Origin: Sabellastarte sp. h YS-2021
Lineage: Eukaryota; Annelida; Polychaeta; Sabellida; Sabellidae
DNA: 64,000 nt
Direction: 5' to 3'
Assembly: GCA_964017235.1 (NCBI GenBank)
Contig: OZ024929.1
Span: 61,227,603 to 61,291,602, forward strand
In this document: positions 37,909 through 52,581 of the stretch, piece by piece
Layout of the letters: every line of letters begins with the position of its first letter
Position numbering within the stretch: the first letter of the stretch is position 1
Translations under genes and position numbers: made by a program
The notes under the pieces: generated by a model
What the model saw: the letters and a program-made list of their open reading frames with translations, nothing else
What the model was told of the DNA's origin: nothing
Databases searched by the model: none

Positions 37909-39750
37909 TTACAGGGTGGAGGAACATATGAATGATGTGGTAAATCAGGAAAATAGGTTGTGTCCAATCATTTTAGGGCATATATATATCTGGAAAATTG
38001 TAAAATTGAGCGATTTTTTGTTTTTACAGGGTGGAGGAACACCTCAGAGTAACACCCAATTTTGTGATTTTACAGGGTGGAGGAACATGTGCATGATGTG
38101 GTATATCAAGAAAATATGTTGTGACCAATCATTTTAGGTCATATATATGGGTGGAAAATCTTCAAATTAAACGATTTTATGTTTTTACATGGTGGAGGAA
38201 CACCCTAATTTGTGATTTTACAGGGTGGAAGAACATGTGCATGATGTGGTATATCAAGAAAATAGGATGTGTCCAAGCATTACAGGGCATATATATAGTT
38301 GAAAATTGTAAAATTGAGCGATTATAATGGTTTTACATGGTGGAGGAACACTCCAATTTGTGATTTTACAGGGTGGAGGAACATGTGCATGAAGTGGTAT
38401 ATCAAGAAAATAGGTTGTGTACAATCATTTTAGGGCATATATGTAGTTGAAAATTGAAAAATTGAGAGATTTTATGGTTTTACATGGTGGAGGAACATAT
38501 GCATGTTGTGGTATATCAAGAAAATATGTTGTGACCAATCATTTTAGGTCATATATGTAGGTGGAAAATCCTCAAATTAAGCGATTTTATGTTTTTACAG
38601 GGTGGAGGAACACCCTAATATGTGATTATACAGGGTGGAGGAACATGTGCATGATGTGATATATCAAGAAAACAGGTTGTGTCCAATCATTTTAGGTCAT
38701 CTATGTAGGTGGAAAATCCTCAAAATGACCGATTTCATGTTTTTAAAGGGTGGAGGATCACCACAATTTGTGATTTTAAAGGGTGGAGGAACATGTGCAT
38801 GATGTGGTATGTCAAGAAAATATGTTGTGTCCAATCATTTTAGGGCATATATGTAGGTGGAAATTCCTGAAAATGGGCGATTTTATGTTTTAACAGGGTG
38901 GAGGAATACCCTAATTTGTGATTTTACAGGGTGGAGGAACATATGAATGATGTGGTATATCAGGAAAATAGGTTGGGTCCAATCATTTTAGGGCATATAT
39001 ATATCTGGAAAATTGTAAAATTGAGCGATTTTATATCTTTACAGGGTGGAGGAACACCTCAGAGTAACACCCAATTTGTGATTTTACAGGGTGGAGGAAC
39101 ATGTGCACGATGTGGTATATCAAGAAAATATGTTGTGACCAATCATTTTAGGTCACATATATAGGTGGAAAATCCTCAAATTAAACGATTTTATGTTTTT
39201 ACATGGTGGAGGAACACCCTAATTTGTGATTTTACAGGGTGGAAGAACATGTGCATGATGTGGTATATCAAGAAAATAGGATGTGTCCAAGTATTTTAGG
39301 ACATCTATATAGTTGAAAATTGTAAAATTGAGCGATTATAATGGTTTTACATGGTGGAGGAACACCCCAATTTGTGATTTTACAGGGTGGAGGAACATGT
39401 GCATGAAGTGGTATATCAAGAAAATAGGTTGTGACCAATCATTTTAGGGCATATATATAGTTGAAAATTGTAAAATTGAGCGATTATAATGGTTTTACAT
39501 GGTGGTGGAACACTCCAATTTGTGATTTTACAGGGTGGAGGAACATGTGCATGAAGTGGTATATCAAGAAAATAGGTTGTGTCCAATCATTTTAGGTCAT
39601 ATATGTAGTTCAAAATTGTAAAATTGAGCGATTTTATGGTTTTACATGGTGGAGGAACACCCAAATTTGTGATTTTACAGGGTGGAGAAACATATGCATG
39701 TTGTGGTATATCAAGAAATATATTGTGACCAATCATTTTAGATCATATAT

Positions 39751-41240
39751 GTAGGTAAAAAATTCTAAAAATGAGCGATTTTATGTTTTCACAGGGTGGA
39801 GGAACACCCTAATTTGTGATTTAACAGGTTGGAGGAACATGTGGATTATGTGGTAGGTCAAGAAAATATGTTGTGACTAATCATTTTAGGTCAGATATGT
39901 AGCTGGAAAATCCTCAAATTAAGCGCTTTTATGTTTTTACAGGGTGGAGGAACACCCTAATATGTGATTTTACAGGGTAGAGGAACATGTGCATGATGTG
40001 ATATATCAAGAAAATAGGTTGTGTCCAATCATTTTAGGTCATCTATGTAGGTGGAAATCCTCAAAATGACCGATTTCATGTTTTTAAAGGGTGGAGGATC
40101 ACCACAATTTGTGATTTTAAAGGGTGGATGAACATGTGCATGATGTGGTATATCAAGAAAATATGTTGTGTCCAATCATTTTAGGTCATATATGTAGGTG
40201 GAAATTCCTGAAAATGGGGATTTTATGTTTTCAAAGGGTGGAGGAATCCCCCAATTTGTGATTATACAGGGTGGAGGAACATGTGAATAATGTGGTATAT
40301 CAGGAAAATAGGTTGTGTCCGAACATTTTAGGGCATATATATATCTGGAAAATTGTAAAATTGAGCGATTTTATGTTTTTACAGGGTGGAGGAACACCTC
40401 AGAGTAACACCCAATTTGTGATTTTACAGGTTCGACGAAGATGTGCACTATGTGGTATATCAAGAAAATATGTTGTGACCAACCATTTTAGGTCATATAT
40501 ATAGGTGGAAAATCCTCAAATTAAACGATTTTATGTTCTTACATGGTGGAGGAACACCCTAATTTCTGATTTTACAGGGTGGAAGAACATGTGCATGATG
40601 TGGTATATCAAGAAAATAGGATGTGTCCAATCATTTTAGGGCATATATATAACTGGAAATTGTAAAATGGAGCGATTTTATGTTTTTACAGGTTGGAGAA
40701 ACACCACAATTTGTGATTTTACAGGGTGGAGGAACATGTGCATGAAGTGGTATATGAAGAAAATAGGACGTGTGAAATCATTTTAGGTCATATATATAGT
40801 TGAAAATTGTAAAATTGAGCGATTATAATGGTTTTACATGGTGGAGGAACATCCCAATTTGTGATTTTACAGGGTGGAGGAACTTGTGCATCAAGTGGTA
40901 TATCAAGAAAATAGGTTGTGTCCAATCATTTTAGGGCATATATATAGTTGAAAATTGTAAAATTGAGCGATTAAAATGGTTTTACATGGTGGAGGAACAC
41001 CCCAAATTGTTATTTTACAGGGTGGAGGAACATGTGCATGAAGTGGTATATCAACAAAATATGTTGTGTCCAATCATTTTAGGGCATATATGTAGTTGAA
41101 AATTGTCAAATAGAGCGACTTTATGGTTTTACATGGTGGAGGAACACCCAAATTTGTGATTTTACAGGGTGGAGAAACATATGCATGTTGTGGTATATCA
41201 AGAAAATATGTTGTGACCAATCATTTTAGGTCATATATGT
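39751..41240 (+). repeat. HOR unit, 1489 bp, 10-mer (copy 1)
   Basis: The rare anchor variant TGTGGTAGGTC near 39850 recurs about 1489 bp later near 41339, and m12 recurs at 40211 and 41700 (1489 bp). The unit carries an altered m1 whose second motif reads ACAGGTTCGACGAAGATG. Confidence 0.82.
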
Positions 41241-42730
41241 AGGTAAAAAATTCTAAAAATGAGCGATTTTATGTTTTCACAGGGTGGAGGAACACCCTAA
41301 TTTGTGATTTAACAGGTTGGAGGAACATGTGGATTATGTGGTAGGTCAAGAAAATATGTTGTGACTAATCATTTTAGGTCAGATATGTAGGTGGAAAATC
41401 CTCAAATTAAGCGATTTTATGTTTTTACAGGGTGGAGGAACACCCTAATATGTGATTTTACAGGGTAGAGGAACATGTGCATGATGTGATATATCAAGAA
41501 AATAGGTTGTGTCCAATCATTTTAGGTCATCTATGTAGGTGGAAAATCCTCAAAATGACCGATTTCATGTTTTTAAAGGGTGGAGGATCACCACAATTTG
41601 TGATTTTAAAGGGTGGATGAACATGTGCATGATGTGGTATATCAAGAAAATATGTTGTGTCCAATCATTTTAGGGCATATATGTAGGTGGAAATTCCTGA
41701 AAATGGGGATTTTATGTTTTCAAAGGGTGGAGGAATCCCCCAATTTGTGATTATACAGGGTGGAGGAACATGTGAATAATGTGGTATATCAGGAAAATAG
41801 GTTGTGTCCGATCATTTTAGGGCATATATATATCTGGAAAATTGTAAAATTGAGCGATTTTATGTTTTTACAGGGTGGAGGAACACCTCAGAGTAACACC
41901 CAATTTGTGATTTTACAGGTTGGACGAAGATGTGCACTATGTGGTATATGAAGAAAATATGTTGTGACCAACCATTTTTGGTCATATATATAGGTGGAAA
42001 ATCCTTAAATTAAACGATTTTATGTTTTTACATGGTGGAAGAACACCCTAATTTCTGATTTTACAGGGTGGAAGAACATGTGCATGATGTGGTATATTAA
42101 GAAAATAGGATGTGTCCAATCATTTTAGGGCATATATATAGCTGGAAATTGTAAAATGGAGCGATTTTATGTTTTTACAGGTTGGAGGAGCACCACAATT
42201 TGTGATTTTACAGGGTGGAGGAACATGTGCATGAAGTGGTATATGAAGAAAATAGGACGTGTGAAATCATTTTAGGGCATATATATAGTTGAAAATTGTA
42301 AAATTGAGCGATTATAATGGTTTTACATGGTGGAGGAACATCCCAATTTGTGATTTTACAGGGTGGAGGAACTTGTGCATAAAGTGGTATATCAAGAAAA
42401 TAGGTTGTGTCCAATCATTTTAGGGCATATATATAGTTGAAAATTGTAAAATTGAGCGATTAAAATGGTTTTACATGGTGGAGGAACACCCCAAATTGTT
42501 ATTTTACAGGGTGGAGGAACATGTGCATGAAGTGGTATATCAACAAAATATGTTGTGTCCAATCATTTTAGGGCATATATGTAGTTGAAAATTGTCAAAT
42601 AGAGCGACTTTATGGGTTTACATGGTGGAGGAACACCCAAATTTGTGATTTTACAGGGTGGAGAAACATATGCATGTTGTGGTATATCAAGAAAATATGT
42701 TGTGACCAACCATTTTAGGTCATATATGTA
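41241..42730 (+). repeat. HOR unit, 1489 bp (copy 2)
   Basis: This copy matches the preceding unit at 1489 bp with a few substitutions, such as ACAGGTTGGACGAAGATG in its m1. Confidence 0.82.
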
Positions 42731-43012
42731 GGTAAAAAATTCTAAAAATGAGCGATTTTATGTTTTCACAGGGTGGAGGAACACCCTAATTTTTTATTTT
42801 ACAGGGTGGCGGAACATGTGGATGATGTGGTATATCAAGAAAATATGTTGTGACCAATCATTTTAGGTCATATATGTAGGTAAAAAATTCTAAAAATGAG
42901 CGATTTTATGTTTTCACAGGGTGGAGGAACACCCTAATTTTTTATTTTACAGGGTGGCGGAACATGTGGATGATGTGGTATATCAAGAAAATATGTTGTG
43001 TCCAATCATTTT
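42717..43012 (+). repeat. Local 148-bp tandem duplication (m7 type)
   Basis: Two successive m7 monomers with the variant CTAATTTTTTATTTTACAGG lie 148 bp apart. A similar pair with the same variant occurs near 46240-46540, so the pair existed before that larger segment was copied. Confidence 0.78.
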
Positions 43013-46000
43013 AGGGCATATATATAGCTGGAAAATTGTAAAATTGAGCGCTTTTATGTTTTTACAGGGTGGAGGAACACCCCAATTTGTGATTTTACAG
43101 GGTGGAGGAACATGTGGATGATGTGGTATATCAAGAAAATATGTTGTGACCAATCATCTTAGGCCATATATGTACGTGGAAAATCCTCAAAATGACCGAT
43201 TTTATGTTTTTAAAGGGTGGAGGATCACCACAAATTTGATTTAACAGGATGGAGGAACATGTGCATGCTGTGGTATGTCAAGGAAATATGTTGTGACCAA
43301 TCATTTTAGGTCATATATGTAGGTGGAAAATCCTCAAATTAAGCGATTTTATGTTTTTACAGGGTGGAGGAACACCTCAATTTGTGATTTTACAGGGTGG
43401 AGGAACATGTGGATGACGTGGTATATCAAGAAAATATGTTGTGTCTAATCATTTTACGGCATATATATAGCTCGAAAATTATAAAATTTAGCGATTTTAT
43501 GTTTTTACAGGATGGAGGAACACCCCAATTTGTGATTTTACAGGATGGAGGAACATGGGCATGATGTGGTATATCAAGAAAATATGTTTTGTCCAATTAT
43601 TTTAGGCCATATATGTAGCTGGTAAATCCTCAAAATGAGCGATTTTATGTTTTCACAGGGTGGAGGAATACCCCCAATTTGTGATTTTACAGGGTGGAAG
43701 AAAATATGCATGATGTGGTATATCAAGAAAATAGGATGTGTCCAATCATTTTAGGGCATATATATAGCTGGAAATTGTAAAATGGAGAAATTTATGTTTT
43801 TACAGGTTGGAGGAACACCTCAATTTGTGATTTTATAGGGTGGAGGAACATGTGCATGAAGTGGTATATCAATAAAATAGGTTGTGTCCAATCATTTTAG
43901 GGCATATATATAGTTGAAAATTGTAAAACTGAGCGATTTTATGGTTTTACATGGTGGAGGAATACCCCAATTTGTGATTTTTCAGAGTGGAAGAACATGT
44001 GCATGATGTGATATATCAAGAAAATAGGTTGTGTCCAATCATTTTAGGTCATATATGTAGGTGGAAAATTGTAAAATTGAGCGATTTTATGTTTTTAAAG
44101 GGTGGAGGATCACCACAATTTGTGATTTTAAAGGGTGGAAGAACATGTGCATGATGTGGTATATCAAGAAAGTAAGATATTTCCAATCATTTTAGGGCAT
44201 ATATTTAGCTGGAAATTGTAAAATGGAGTGATTTTATGTTTTCACAGGTTGGAGGAACACCTCAATTTGTGATTTTAGAGGGTGGAGGAACATGTGCATG
44301 AAGTGGTATATCAAGAAAATAGGTTGTGTCCAATCATTTTAGGGCGATTATAATGGTTTTATATGGTGGAGGAACACCCCAATTTGTGATTTTACAGGGT
44401 GGAGGTATATGTGCATGAAGTGGTATGTCAAGAAAATATGTTGTGACCAATCATTTTAGGCCATATATGTAGCTGGTAAATCCTCAAAATGAGCGATTTT
44501 ATTTTTTCACAAGGTGGAGGAACACCCTAATTGGTGATTTAACAGGATGGAGGAACATGTGCATGATGTGGTATGTCAGAAAATATGTTGTGACCAATCA
44601 TTTTAGGTCACATATGTAGGTGGAAAATCCTCAAATTAAGTGATTTTATGTTTTTACAGGGTGGAGGAACACCCTAATGTGGGATTTTACAGGGTGGAGG
44701 AACATGTGCATGATGTGGTATATCAGGAAAATAGGTTGTGTCCAATCATTTTAGGGTATATATATATCTTGAAAATTATAAAATTGAGCTATTTTATGTT
44801 TTTACAGGGTCGAGGACCACCTCAGAGTAACACCCAATTTGTGATTTTACAGGGTGAAGGAACATGTGCATGATGTGGTATATCAAGAAAATATGTTGTA
44901 ACCAATCATTTTAGCTCATATATGTAGGTGGAAAATCGTCAAATTAAGCGATTTTATGTTTTTATAGGGTGGAGGAACACCCTAATTTGGGATTTTACAG
45001 GCTGGAGGAACATGTGCATGATGTGGTATATCAAGAAACTAGGTGGTGTCCAATCATTTTAGGGCATATATATAGTGGAAAATTGTAAAAGTGAGCGATT
45101 TTATGATTTTACATGGTGGAGGAACACCCCAATTTGTGATTTTACAGGGTGGAAGAACATGTGCATGATGTGGTATATCAAGAAAATATGCTGTGACCAA
45201 TCATTTTAGGTCCTATATTTAGGTAAAAAATTCTAAAAATGAGCGATTTTATATTTTCATAGGGTGGAGGAAAAACCTAATATGTGATTTTACAGGGTGG
45301 CGGAACAGGTGGATGATGTGGTATATCAAGAAAATATGTTGTATCCAATCATTTTAGGTCATATATATAGCTGGAAAATTGTTGAATTGAGCGATTTTAT
45401 GTTTTTACAGGGTGGAGGAACACCCTAATATGTGATTTTACAGGGTGGTGGAACATGTGCATGATGTGGTATATCAAGAAAATAGCTTGTGTGAAATCAT
45501 TTTAGGGCATATATATAGCTGGAAAATTGTAAAATTGAGCGATTTTATGGTTTTATATGGTGGAGGAACACCCCAATTTGTGATTTTACAGGGTTGCGGA
45601 ACATGTGGATGATGTGGTATATCAAGAAAATATGTTGTGACCAATCATTTTAGGTCATATATGTAGCTAGAAAATCCTCAAAATGAGCGTGTTTATGTTT
45701 TCACAGGGTGGGGAACACCCTAATTTGTGCTTTTACAGGGTGTAAGAACATGTGCATGATGTGGTATATCAAGAAGATAGAATGTGTTCAATCTTTTTAG
45801 GGCATATATATAGCTGGAAATTGTAAAATTGAGCAATTTTATGTTTTTACAGGGTGGTGGAACACCTCAATTTATGATTTTACAGGGTGGAGGAACATGT
45901 GCATGAAGTGGCATTTCAAGAAAATAGGTTGTGTCCAATCATTTTAGCGCATAAATATAGTTGAAAATTGTAAAATTGAGCGATTTTAAGGTTTTACATG

Positions 46001-48200
46001 GTGGAGGAACACCCAAATTTCTGATTTTACAGGGTGGAGGAACATATGCATGATGTGGTATATCAAGAAAATATGTTGTGTCCAATCATTTTAGGGCATA
46101 TATGTAGTTGAAAATTGTCAAATAAAGCGACTTTATGGTTTTACATAGTGGAGGAACACCCAAATTTGTGATTTTACAGGGTTGAGAAACATATGCATGT
46201 TGTGGTATATCAAGAAAATATGTTGTGACCAATCATTTTAGGTCATATATGTAGGTAAAAAATTCTAAAAATGAGCGATTTTATGTTTTTACAAGGTGGA
46301 GGAACACCCTAATTTTTTATTTTACAGGGTGGCGGAACATGTGGATGAAGTGGTATATCAAGAAAATATGTTGTGACCAATCATTTTAGGTCATATATGT
46401 AGGTAAAAAATTCTAAAAATGAGCGATTTTATGTTATCACAGGGTAGAGGAACACCCTAATTTTTTATTTTACAGGGTGGCGGAACATGTGGATGATGTG
46501 GTATATCAAGAAAATATGTTGTGTCCAATAATTTTAGGGCATATATATAGCTGAAAAATTGTAAAATTGAGCGCTTTTATGTTTTTACAGGGTGGAGGAA
46601 CACCCCAATTTGTGATTTTACAGGGTGGAGGAACATGTGCATGATGTGGTATATCAAGAAAATATGTTGTGACCAATCATCTTAGGCCATATATGTAGCG
46701 GCTAAATCCTCAAAATGAGCGATTTTATGTTTTCACAGGGTAGAGGAACACCCTAATTTGTGATTTAACAGGATGGAGGAACATGTGCATGATGTGGTAT
46801 GTCAAGAAAATATGTTGTGACCAATCATTTTAGGTTATATATGTAGGTGGAAAATCCTCAAAATGACCGATTTTATGTTTTTAAAGGGTGGAGGATCACC
46901 ACAAATTTGATTTAACAGGATGGAGGAACATGTGCATGCTGTGGTATGTCAAGGAAATATGTTGTGGCCAATCATTTTAGGTCATATATGTAGGTGGAAA
47001 ATCCTCAAATTAAGCGATTTTATGTTTTTACAGGGTGGAGGAACACCCCAATTTGTGATTTTACAGGGTGGAGGAACATGTGCATGCTGTGGTATGTCAA
47101 GGAAATATGTTGTGGCCAATCATTTTAGGTCATATATGTAGGTGGAAAATCCTCAAATTAAGCGATTTTATGTTTTTACAGGGTGGAGGAACACCCCAAT
47201 TTGTGATTTTACAGGGTGGAGGAACATGTGGATGACGTGGTATATCAAGAAAATATGTTGTGTCTAATCATTTTAAGGCATATATATAGCTCGAAAATTA
47301 TAAAATTTAGCGATTTTATGTTTTTACAGGGTGGAGGAACACCCCAATTTGTGATTTTACAGGGTGGAGGTATATGTGCATGATGTGGTATATCAAGAAA
47401 ATATGTTGTGACCAATCATTTTAGGCCATATATGTAGCTGGTAAATCCTCAAAATGAGCGATTTTTTTTTCACAGGGTGGAGGAACACCCTAATTTGTGA
47501 TTTAACAGGATGGAGGAACATGTGCATGATGTGGTATATCGAGAAAATATGTTGTGACCAATCATTTTAGGTCACATATGTAGGTGGAAAATCCTCAAAT
47601 TAAGTGATTTTATGTTTTTACAGGCTGGAGGAACACCCTAATATGTGATTTTACAGGGTGGTGGAACATGTGCATGATGTGGTATATCAAGAAAATAGCT
47701 TGTGTTCAATCATTTTAGGTCATATATGTAGGTGGAAAATCCTCAAATTAAGCGATTTTATGGTTTTATATGGTGGAGGAACACCCCAATTTGTCATTTT
47801 ACAGGGTTGGGGAACATGTGGATGATGTGGTATATCAAGAAAATATGTTGTGACCAATCATTTTAGGTCATATATGTAGCTAGAAAATCCTCAAAATGAG
47901 CGTGTTTATGTTTTCACAGGGTGGGGAACACCCTAATTTGTGCTTTTACAGGGTGTAAGAACATGTGCATGATGTGGTATATCAAAAAGATAGAATGTGT
48001 TCAATCTTTTTAGGGCATATATATAGCTGGAAATTGTAAAATTGAGCAATTTTATGATTTTACAGGGTGGAGGAACACCTCAATTTATAATTTTACAGGG
48101 TGGAGGAAAATGTGCATGAAGTGGCATTTCAAGAAAATAGGTTGTGTCCAATCATTTTAGGGCATAAATATAGTTGAAAATTATAAAATTGAGCGATTTT
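42731..48200 (+). repeat. Satellite, diverged transition block
   Basis: Order is irregular and monomers are more diverged. The unusual CACAAATTTGATTTAACAGG stretch occurs at ~43229 and ~46900 (offset 3671 bp). The variant CTAGAAAATCCTCAAAATGA occurs near 45667 and 47880 (offset ~2213 bp). The last m1-type 12-bp insert lies near 44820. Truncated monomers appear, for example near 44345, where a TTTTAGGGC core jumps to GATTATAATGG. Confidence 0.75.
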
Positions 48201-49840
48201 AAGGTTTTACATGGTGGAGGAACACCCTAATTTCTGATTTTACAGGGTGGAGGAACATATGCATGATGTGGTATATCAAGAAAATATATTGTGACCAATC
48301 ATTTTAGGCCATATATATAGCTGGAAAATTGTGGAATTGAGTGATTTTATGTTTTTACAGGGTGGAGCGGCACCACAATTTGTGATTTTACAGGGTGGAG
48401 GAATATGTGCATGATATGGTATATCAGGAAAATAAGATGTGTCCAATCATTATAGGGCATATATATAGCTGGAAATTGTAAAATTCAGCGATTTTATGTT
48501 TTTGCAGGGCGGAGGAACACCTCAATTTATGATTTTACAGGGTGGAGAAACATGTGCATGAAGTGGCATATCAAGAAAATAGGTTGTGTCCAACTATTTT
48601 AGGGCATAAATATAGTTTAAAATTGTAAAATTGAGCGATTTTATGTCTTTACAGGGTGGAGGAACAGCCTAATGTGTGATTTTACAGGGTGGAGGAACAT
48701 GTGCATGATGTGGTATATCAAGAAAATATTTTGTGTCCAATCATTTTAGGGCATATATGTAGTTCAAAATTGTAAAATTGAGCGATTGTGTGGTTTTACA
48801 TGGTGGAGGAACACCCCAATTTGTGATTTTACAGGGTGGAGGAACACGTACATGATGTGGTATATCAAGAAAATATGTTGTGACCAATCATTTTAGGCCA
48901 TATATATAGCTGGAAAATTGTGGATTTGAGTGATTTTATGTTTTTACAGGGTGGAGGAACACCCCAATTTGTGATTTTACAGGGTGGAGGAATATGTGCA
49001 TAATAAGGTATATTAAGAAAATAAGATGTGTCCAATCATTATAGGGCATATATATAGCTGGAAATTATAAAATTGAGCGATTTTATGTTTTTACAGGGTA
49101 GAGGAACACCCTAATTTCTGATTTTACAGGGTGGAGGAACATGTGCACGATGTGGCATATCAAGAAAATAGGTTGTGTCCAATCATTTTAGGGCATAAAT
49201 ATAGTTGAAAATTATAAAATTGAGCGATTTTATGGTTTTACATGGGGGAGCAACACCCTAATTTCTGATTTTACAGGGTGGAGGAACATGTGCATGATGT
49301 GGTATATCAAGAAAATATATTGTGACCAATCATTTTAGGCCATATATATAGCTGGAAAATTGTGGAATTGAGTGATTTTATGTTTTTACATGGTGGAGGG
49401 GCACCGCAATTTGTGATTTTACAGGGTGGAGGAATATGTGCATGATATGGTATATCAAGAAAATAAGATGTGTCCAATCATTATAGGGCATATATATAGC
49501 TGGAAATTGTAAAATTCAGCGATTTTATGTTTTTGCAGGGTGGGGGAACACCTCAATTTATGATTTTACGGGGTGGAAAAACATGTGCATGAAGTGGCAT
49601 ATCAAGAAAATAGGTTGTGTCCAATTATTTTAGGGCATAAATATAGTTTAAAATTGTAAAATTGAGCGATTTTATGTTTTTACAGGGTGGAGGAACAGCC
49701 TAATGTGTGATTTTACAGGGTGGAGGAACATGTGCATGATGTGGTATATCAAGAAACTATTTTGTGTCCAATCATTTTAGGGCATATATGTAGTTCAAAA
49801 TTGTAAAACTGAGCGATTTTATGGTTTGTACATGGTGGAG
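48201..49840 (+). repeat. HOR region with ~1031-bp unit
   Basis: GGCCATATATATAGCTGG followed by TGGAATTGAGTG occurs at 48307 and 49338 (offset 1031 bp, about seven monomers). The following GCACC(A/G)CAATTTG and AAATAAGATGTGTCC variants repeat at the same offset. New classes typical of the right-hand array (AAATTCAGCG; CATTATAGGGC) first appear here. Confidence 0.78.
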
Positions 49841-51430
49841 ACACACCCCAATTTGTGATTTTACAGGGTGGAGGAACATGTGCATGATGTGGTATATCAA
49901 GAAAATATGTTCTGACCAATCATTTTAGGCCATATATATAGCTGGAAAATTGTGGAAATGAGTGATTTTATGTTTTTACAGGGTGGAGGAACACCCCAAT
50001 TTGTGATTTTACAGGGTGGAGGAACATGTGCATGATGTGGTATATCAAGAAAATATGTTGTGACCATTCATTTTAGGTCATATATGTAGGTAAAAAATTC
50101 TAAAAATGAGCGATTTTATGTTTTCACAGGATGGAGGAACACCCTAATTTGTGATTTTACAGGGTGGTGGAACATGTGGATGTTGTGGTATATCAAGAAA
50201 ATATGTTGTGACCAATCATTTTAGGTCATATATGTAGATACAAAATCCTCAAAATGCGCGAGTTTATGTTTTCACAGGGTGGGGAACACCCTAATTTGTG
50301 ATTTTACAAGGGATAAGAACATGTGCATGATGTGGTATATCAAGAAGATAGAATGTGTCCAATCATTTTAGGGCATATATATAGCTGGAAATTGTAAAAT
50401 TGAGCAATTTTATGTTTTTACAGGGTGGAGGAACATGTGCATGAAGTGGTATATCAAGAAAATAGGTTGTGTCCAATCATTATAGGGCATATATATAGTT
50501 GAAAATTGTAAAATTAAGCGATTTTATAGTTTTACATGGTGGAGGAACACCCCAATTTGTGATTTTACAGGGTGCAGGAACATGTGCATGATGTGGTATA
50601 TCAAGAAAATATTTTGTGTCCAATCATTTTAGGGCATATATGTAGTTCAAAATTGTAAAATTGAGCGATTGTGTGGTTTTACATGGTGGAGGAACACCCC
50701 AATTTGTGATTTTACAGGGTGGAGGAACATGTGCATGATGTGGTATATCAAGAAAATATGTTCTGACCAATCATTTTAGGCCATATATATAGCTGGAAAA
50801 TTGTGGAATTGAGTGATTTTATGTTTTTACAGGGTGGAGGAACACCCCAATTTGTGATTTTACAGGGTGGAGGAACATGTGCATGATGTGGTATATCAAG
50901 AAAATATGTTGTGACCAATCATTTTAGGTCATATATGTAGGTAAAAAATTCTAAAAATGAGCGATTTTATGTTTTTTACAGGATGGAGGAACACCCTAAT
51001 TTGTGATTTTACAGGGTGGTGGAACATGTGGATGTTGTGGTATATCAAGAAAATATGTTGTGACCAATCATTTTAGGTCATATATGTAGATAGAAAATCC
51101 TCAAAATGTACGAGTTTATGTTTTCACAGGGTGGGGAACACCCTAATTTGTGATTTTACAAGGGGTAAGAACATGTGCATGATGTGGTATATCAAGAAGA
51201 TAGCATGTGTCCAATCATTTTAGGGCATATATATAGCTGGAAATTGTAAAATTGAGCAATTTTATGTTTTTACAGGGTGGAGGAACATGTGCATGAAGTG
51301 GTATATCAAGAAAATAGGTTGTGTCCAATCATTATAGGGCATATATATAGTTGAAAATTGTAAAATTAAGCGATTTTATAGTTTTACATGGTGGAGGAAC
51401 ACCCCAATTTGTGATTTTACAGGGTGGAGG
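49841..51430 (+). repeat. HOR region with ~852-bp unit
   Basis: TTCTGACCAATCATTTTAGG recurs at ~49910 and ~50761, and the AAGGGRTAAGAACATG variant near 50309 and 51161. The ~852-bp offset is fewer than six full monomers because one monomer is truncated (GGTGGGGAACACC replaces GGTGGAGGAACACC in the same unit). Confidence 0.77.
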
Positions 51431-52504
51431 AACATGTGCATGATGTGGTATATCAAGAAAATATGTTGTGACCAATCATTTTAGGCCATATATATAGCTG
51501 GAAAATTGCGGAATTGAGTGATTTTATGTTTTGACAGGGTGGAGGAACACCCCAATTTGTGATTTTACAGGGTTGAGGAATATGTGCATGATATGGTATA
51601 TCAAGAAAAATAAGATGTGTTCAATCATTATAGGGCATATATATAGCTGGAAATTGTAAAATTCAGCGATTTTATGTTTTTACAGGGTGGAGGAACACCT
51701 CAATTTATGATTTTACAGGGTGGAGGAACATGTGCATGAAGTGGCATATCAAGAAAATAGGTTGTGTCCAATCATTTTAGGGCATAAATATAGTTGAAAA
51801 TTGTAAAATTGAGCGATTTTGTGGTTTTATATGGTGGAGGAACACCCTAATTTGTGATTTTACAGGGTGGAGGAACATGTGCATGATGTGGTATATCAAG
51901 CAAATATTTTGTGACCAATCATTTTAGGCCATATATATAGCTGGAAAATTCTAAAATTGAGCAATTTTATATTTTTACAGGGTGGAGGAACAGCTTAATG
52001 TGTGATTTTACAGGGTGGAGGAACATGTGCATAATGTGGTATATCAAGAAAATATTTTGTGTCCAATCATTATAGGACATATATATAGTTGAAAATTGTA
52101 TAATGGAGCGATTTTATGTTTTTACAGGTTGGAGGAACACCTCAATTTGTGATTTTACAGGGTGGCGGAACATGTGCATGATGTGGTATATCAAGAAAAT
52201 AGTTTGTGACCAATCATTTTAGGTCATATATGTACGTAAAAAATTCTAAAAATGAGCGATTTTATGTTTTCACAGAGTGGAGGAACACTCTAATTTGTGA
52301 TTTTACAGGGTGGCGGAACATGTGGATGATGTGGTATATCAAGAAAATATGTTGTGACCAATCATTTTAGGTCATATATGTAGATAGAAAATCCTCAAAA
52401 TGCGCGAGTTTATGTTTTCACAGGGTGAGGAACACCCTAATTTGTGATTTTACAGGGTGTAAGAACATGTGCATGATGTGATATATCAAGAAGATAGAAT
52501 GTGT

Positions 52505-52519
52505 CCAATCATTTTAGGG
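52505..52519 (+). repeat. 5' target-site duplication, SINE family 1 copy 1
   Basis: The 15-bp CCAATCATTTTAGGG is repeated exactly at 52752-52766 after the element. Confidence 0.9.
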
Positions 52520-52528
52520 GGGCCACGG

Positions 52529-52539
52529 TGGCAGAGTGG
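52529..52539 (+). promoter_or_regulatory. Pol III A box, SINE family 1 copy 1
   Basis: TGGCAGAGTGG fits the tRNA A-box consensus and lies 31 bp upstream of the B box. Confidence 0.82.
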
Positions 52540-52570
52540 TAACACTCTCGCATCCCACCTCTGCGGCCGG

Positions 52571-52581
52571 GGTTCGATCCC
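52571..52581 (+). promoter_or_regulatory. Pol III B box, SINE family 1 copy 1
   Basis: GGTTCGATCCC matches the B-box consensus GGTTCGANTCC at all but one position. The first TTTT downstream on the same strand is in the 3' target duplication (52759-52762), which could end a transcript. Confidence 0.85.

Larger units (their letters stand above)
35601..39750 (+). repeat. Satellite, irregular left-hand type
   Basis: This block consists of monomer classes m1-m12 in a broken order. m1 recurs at 36129, 37916 and 38931, and m12 at 37708, 37856 and 38870. The SINE-bearing monomer at its left end is followed by m3 sequence. No non-satellite sequence is seen. Confidence 0.82.
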
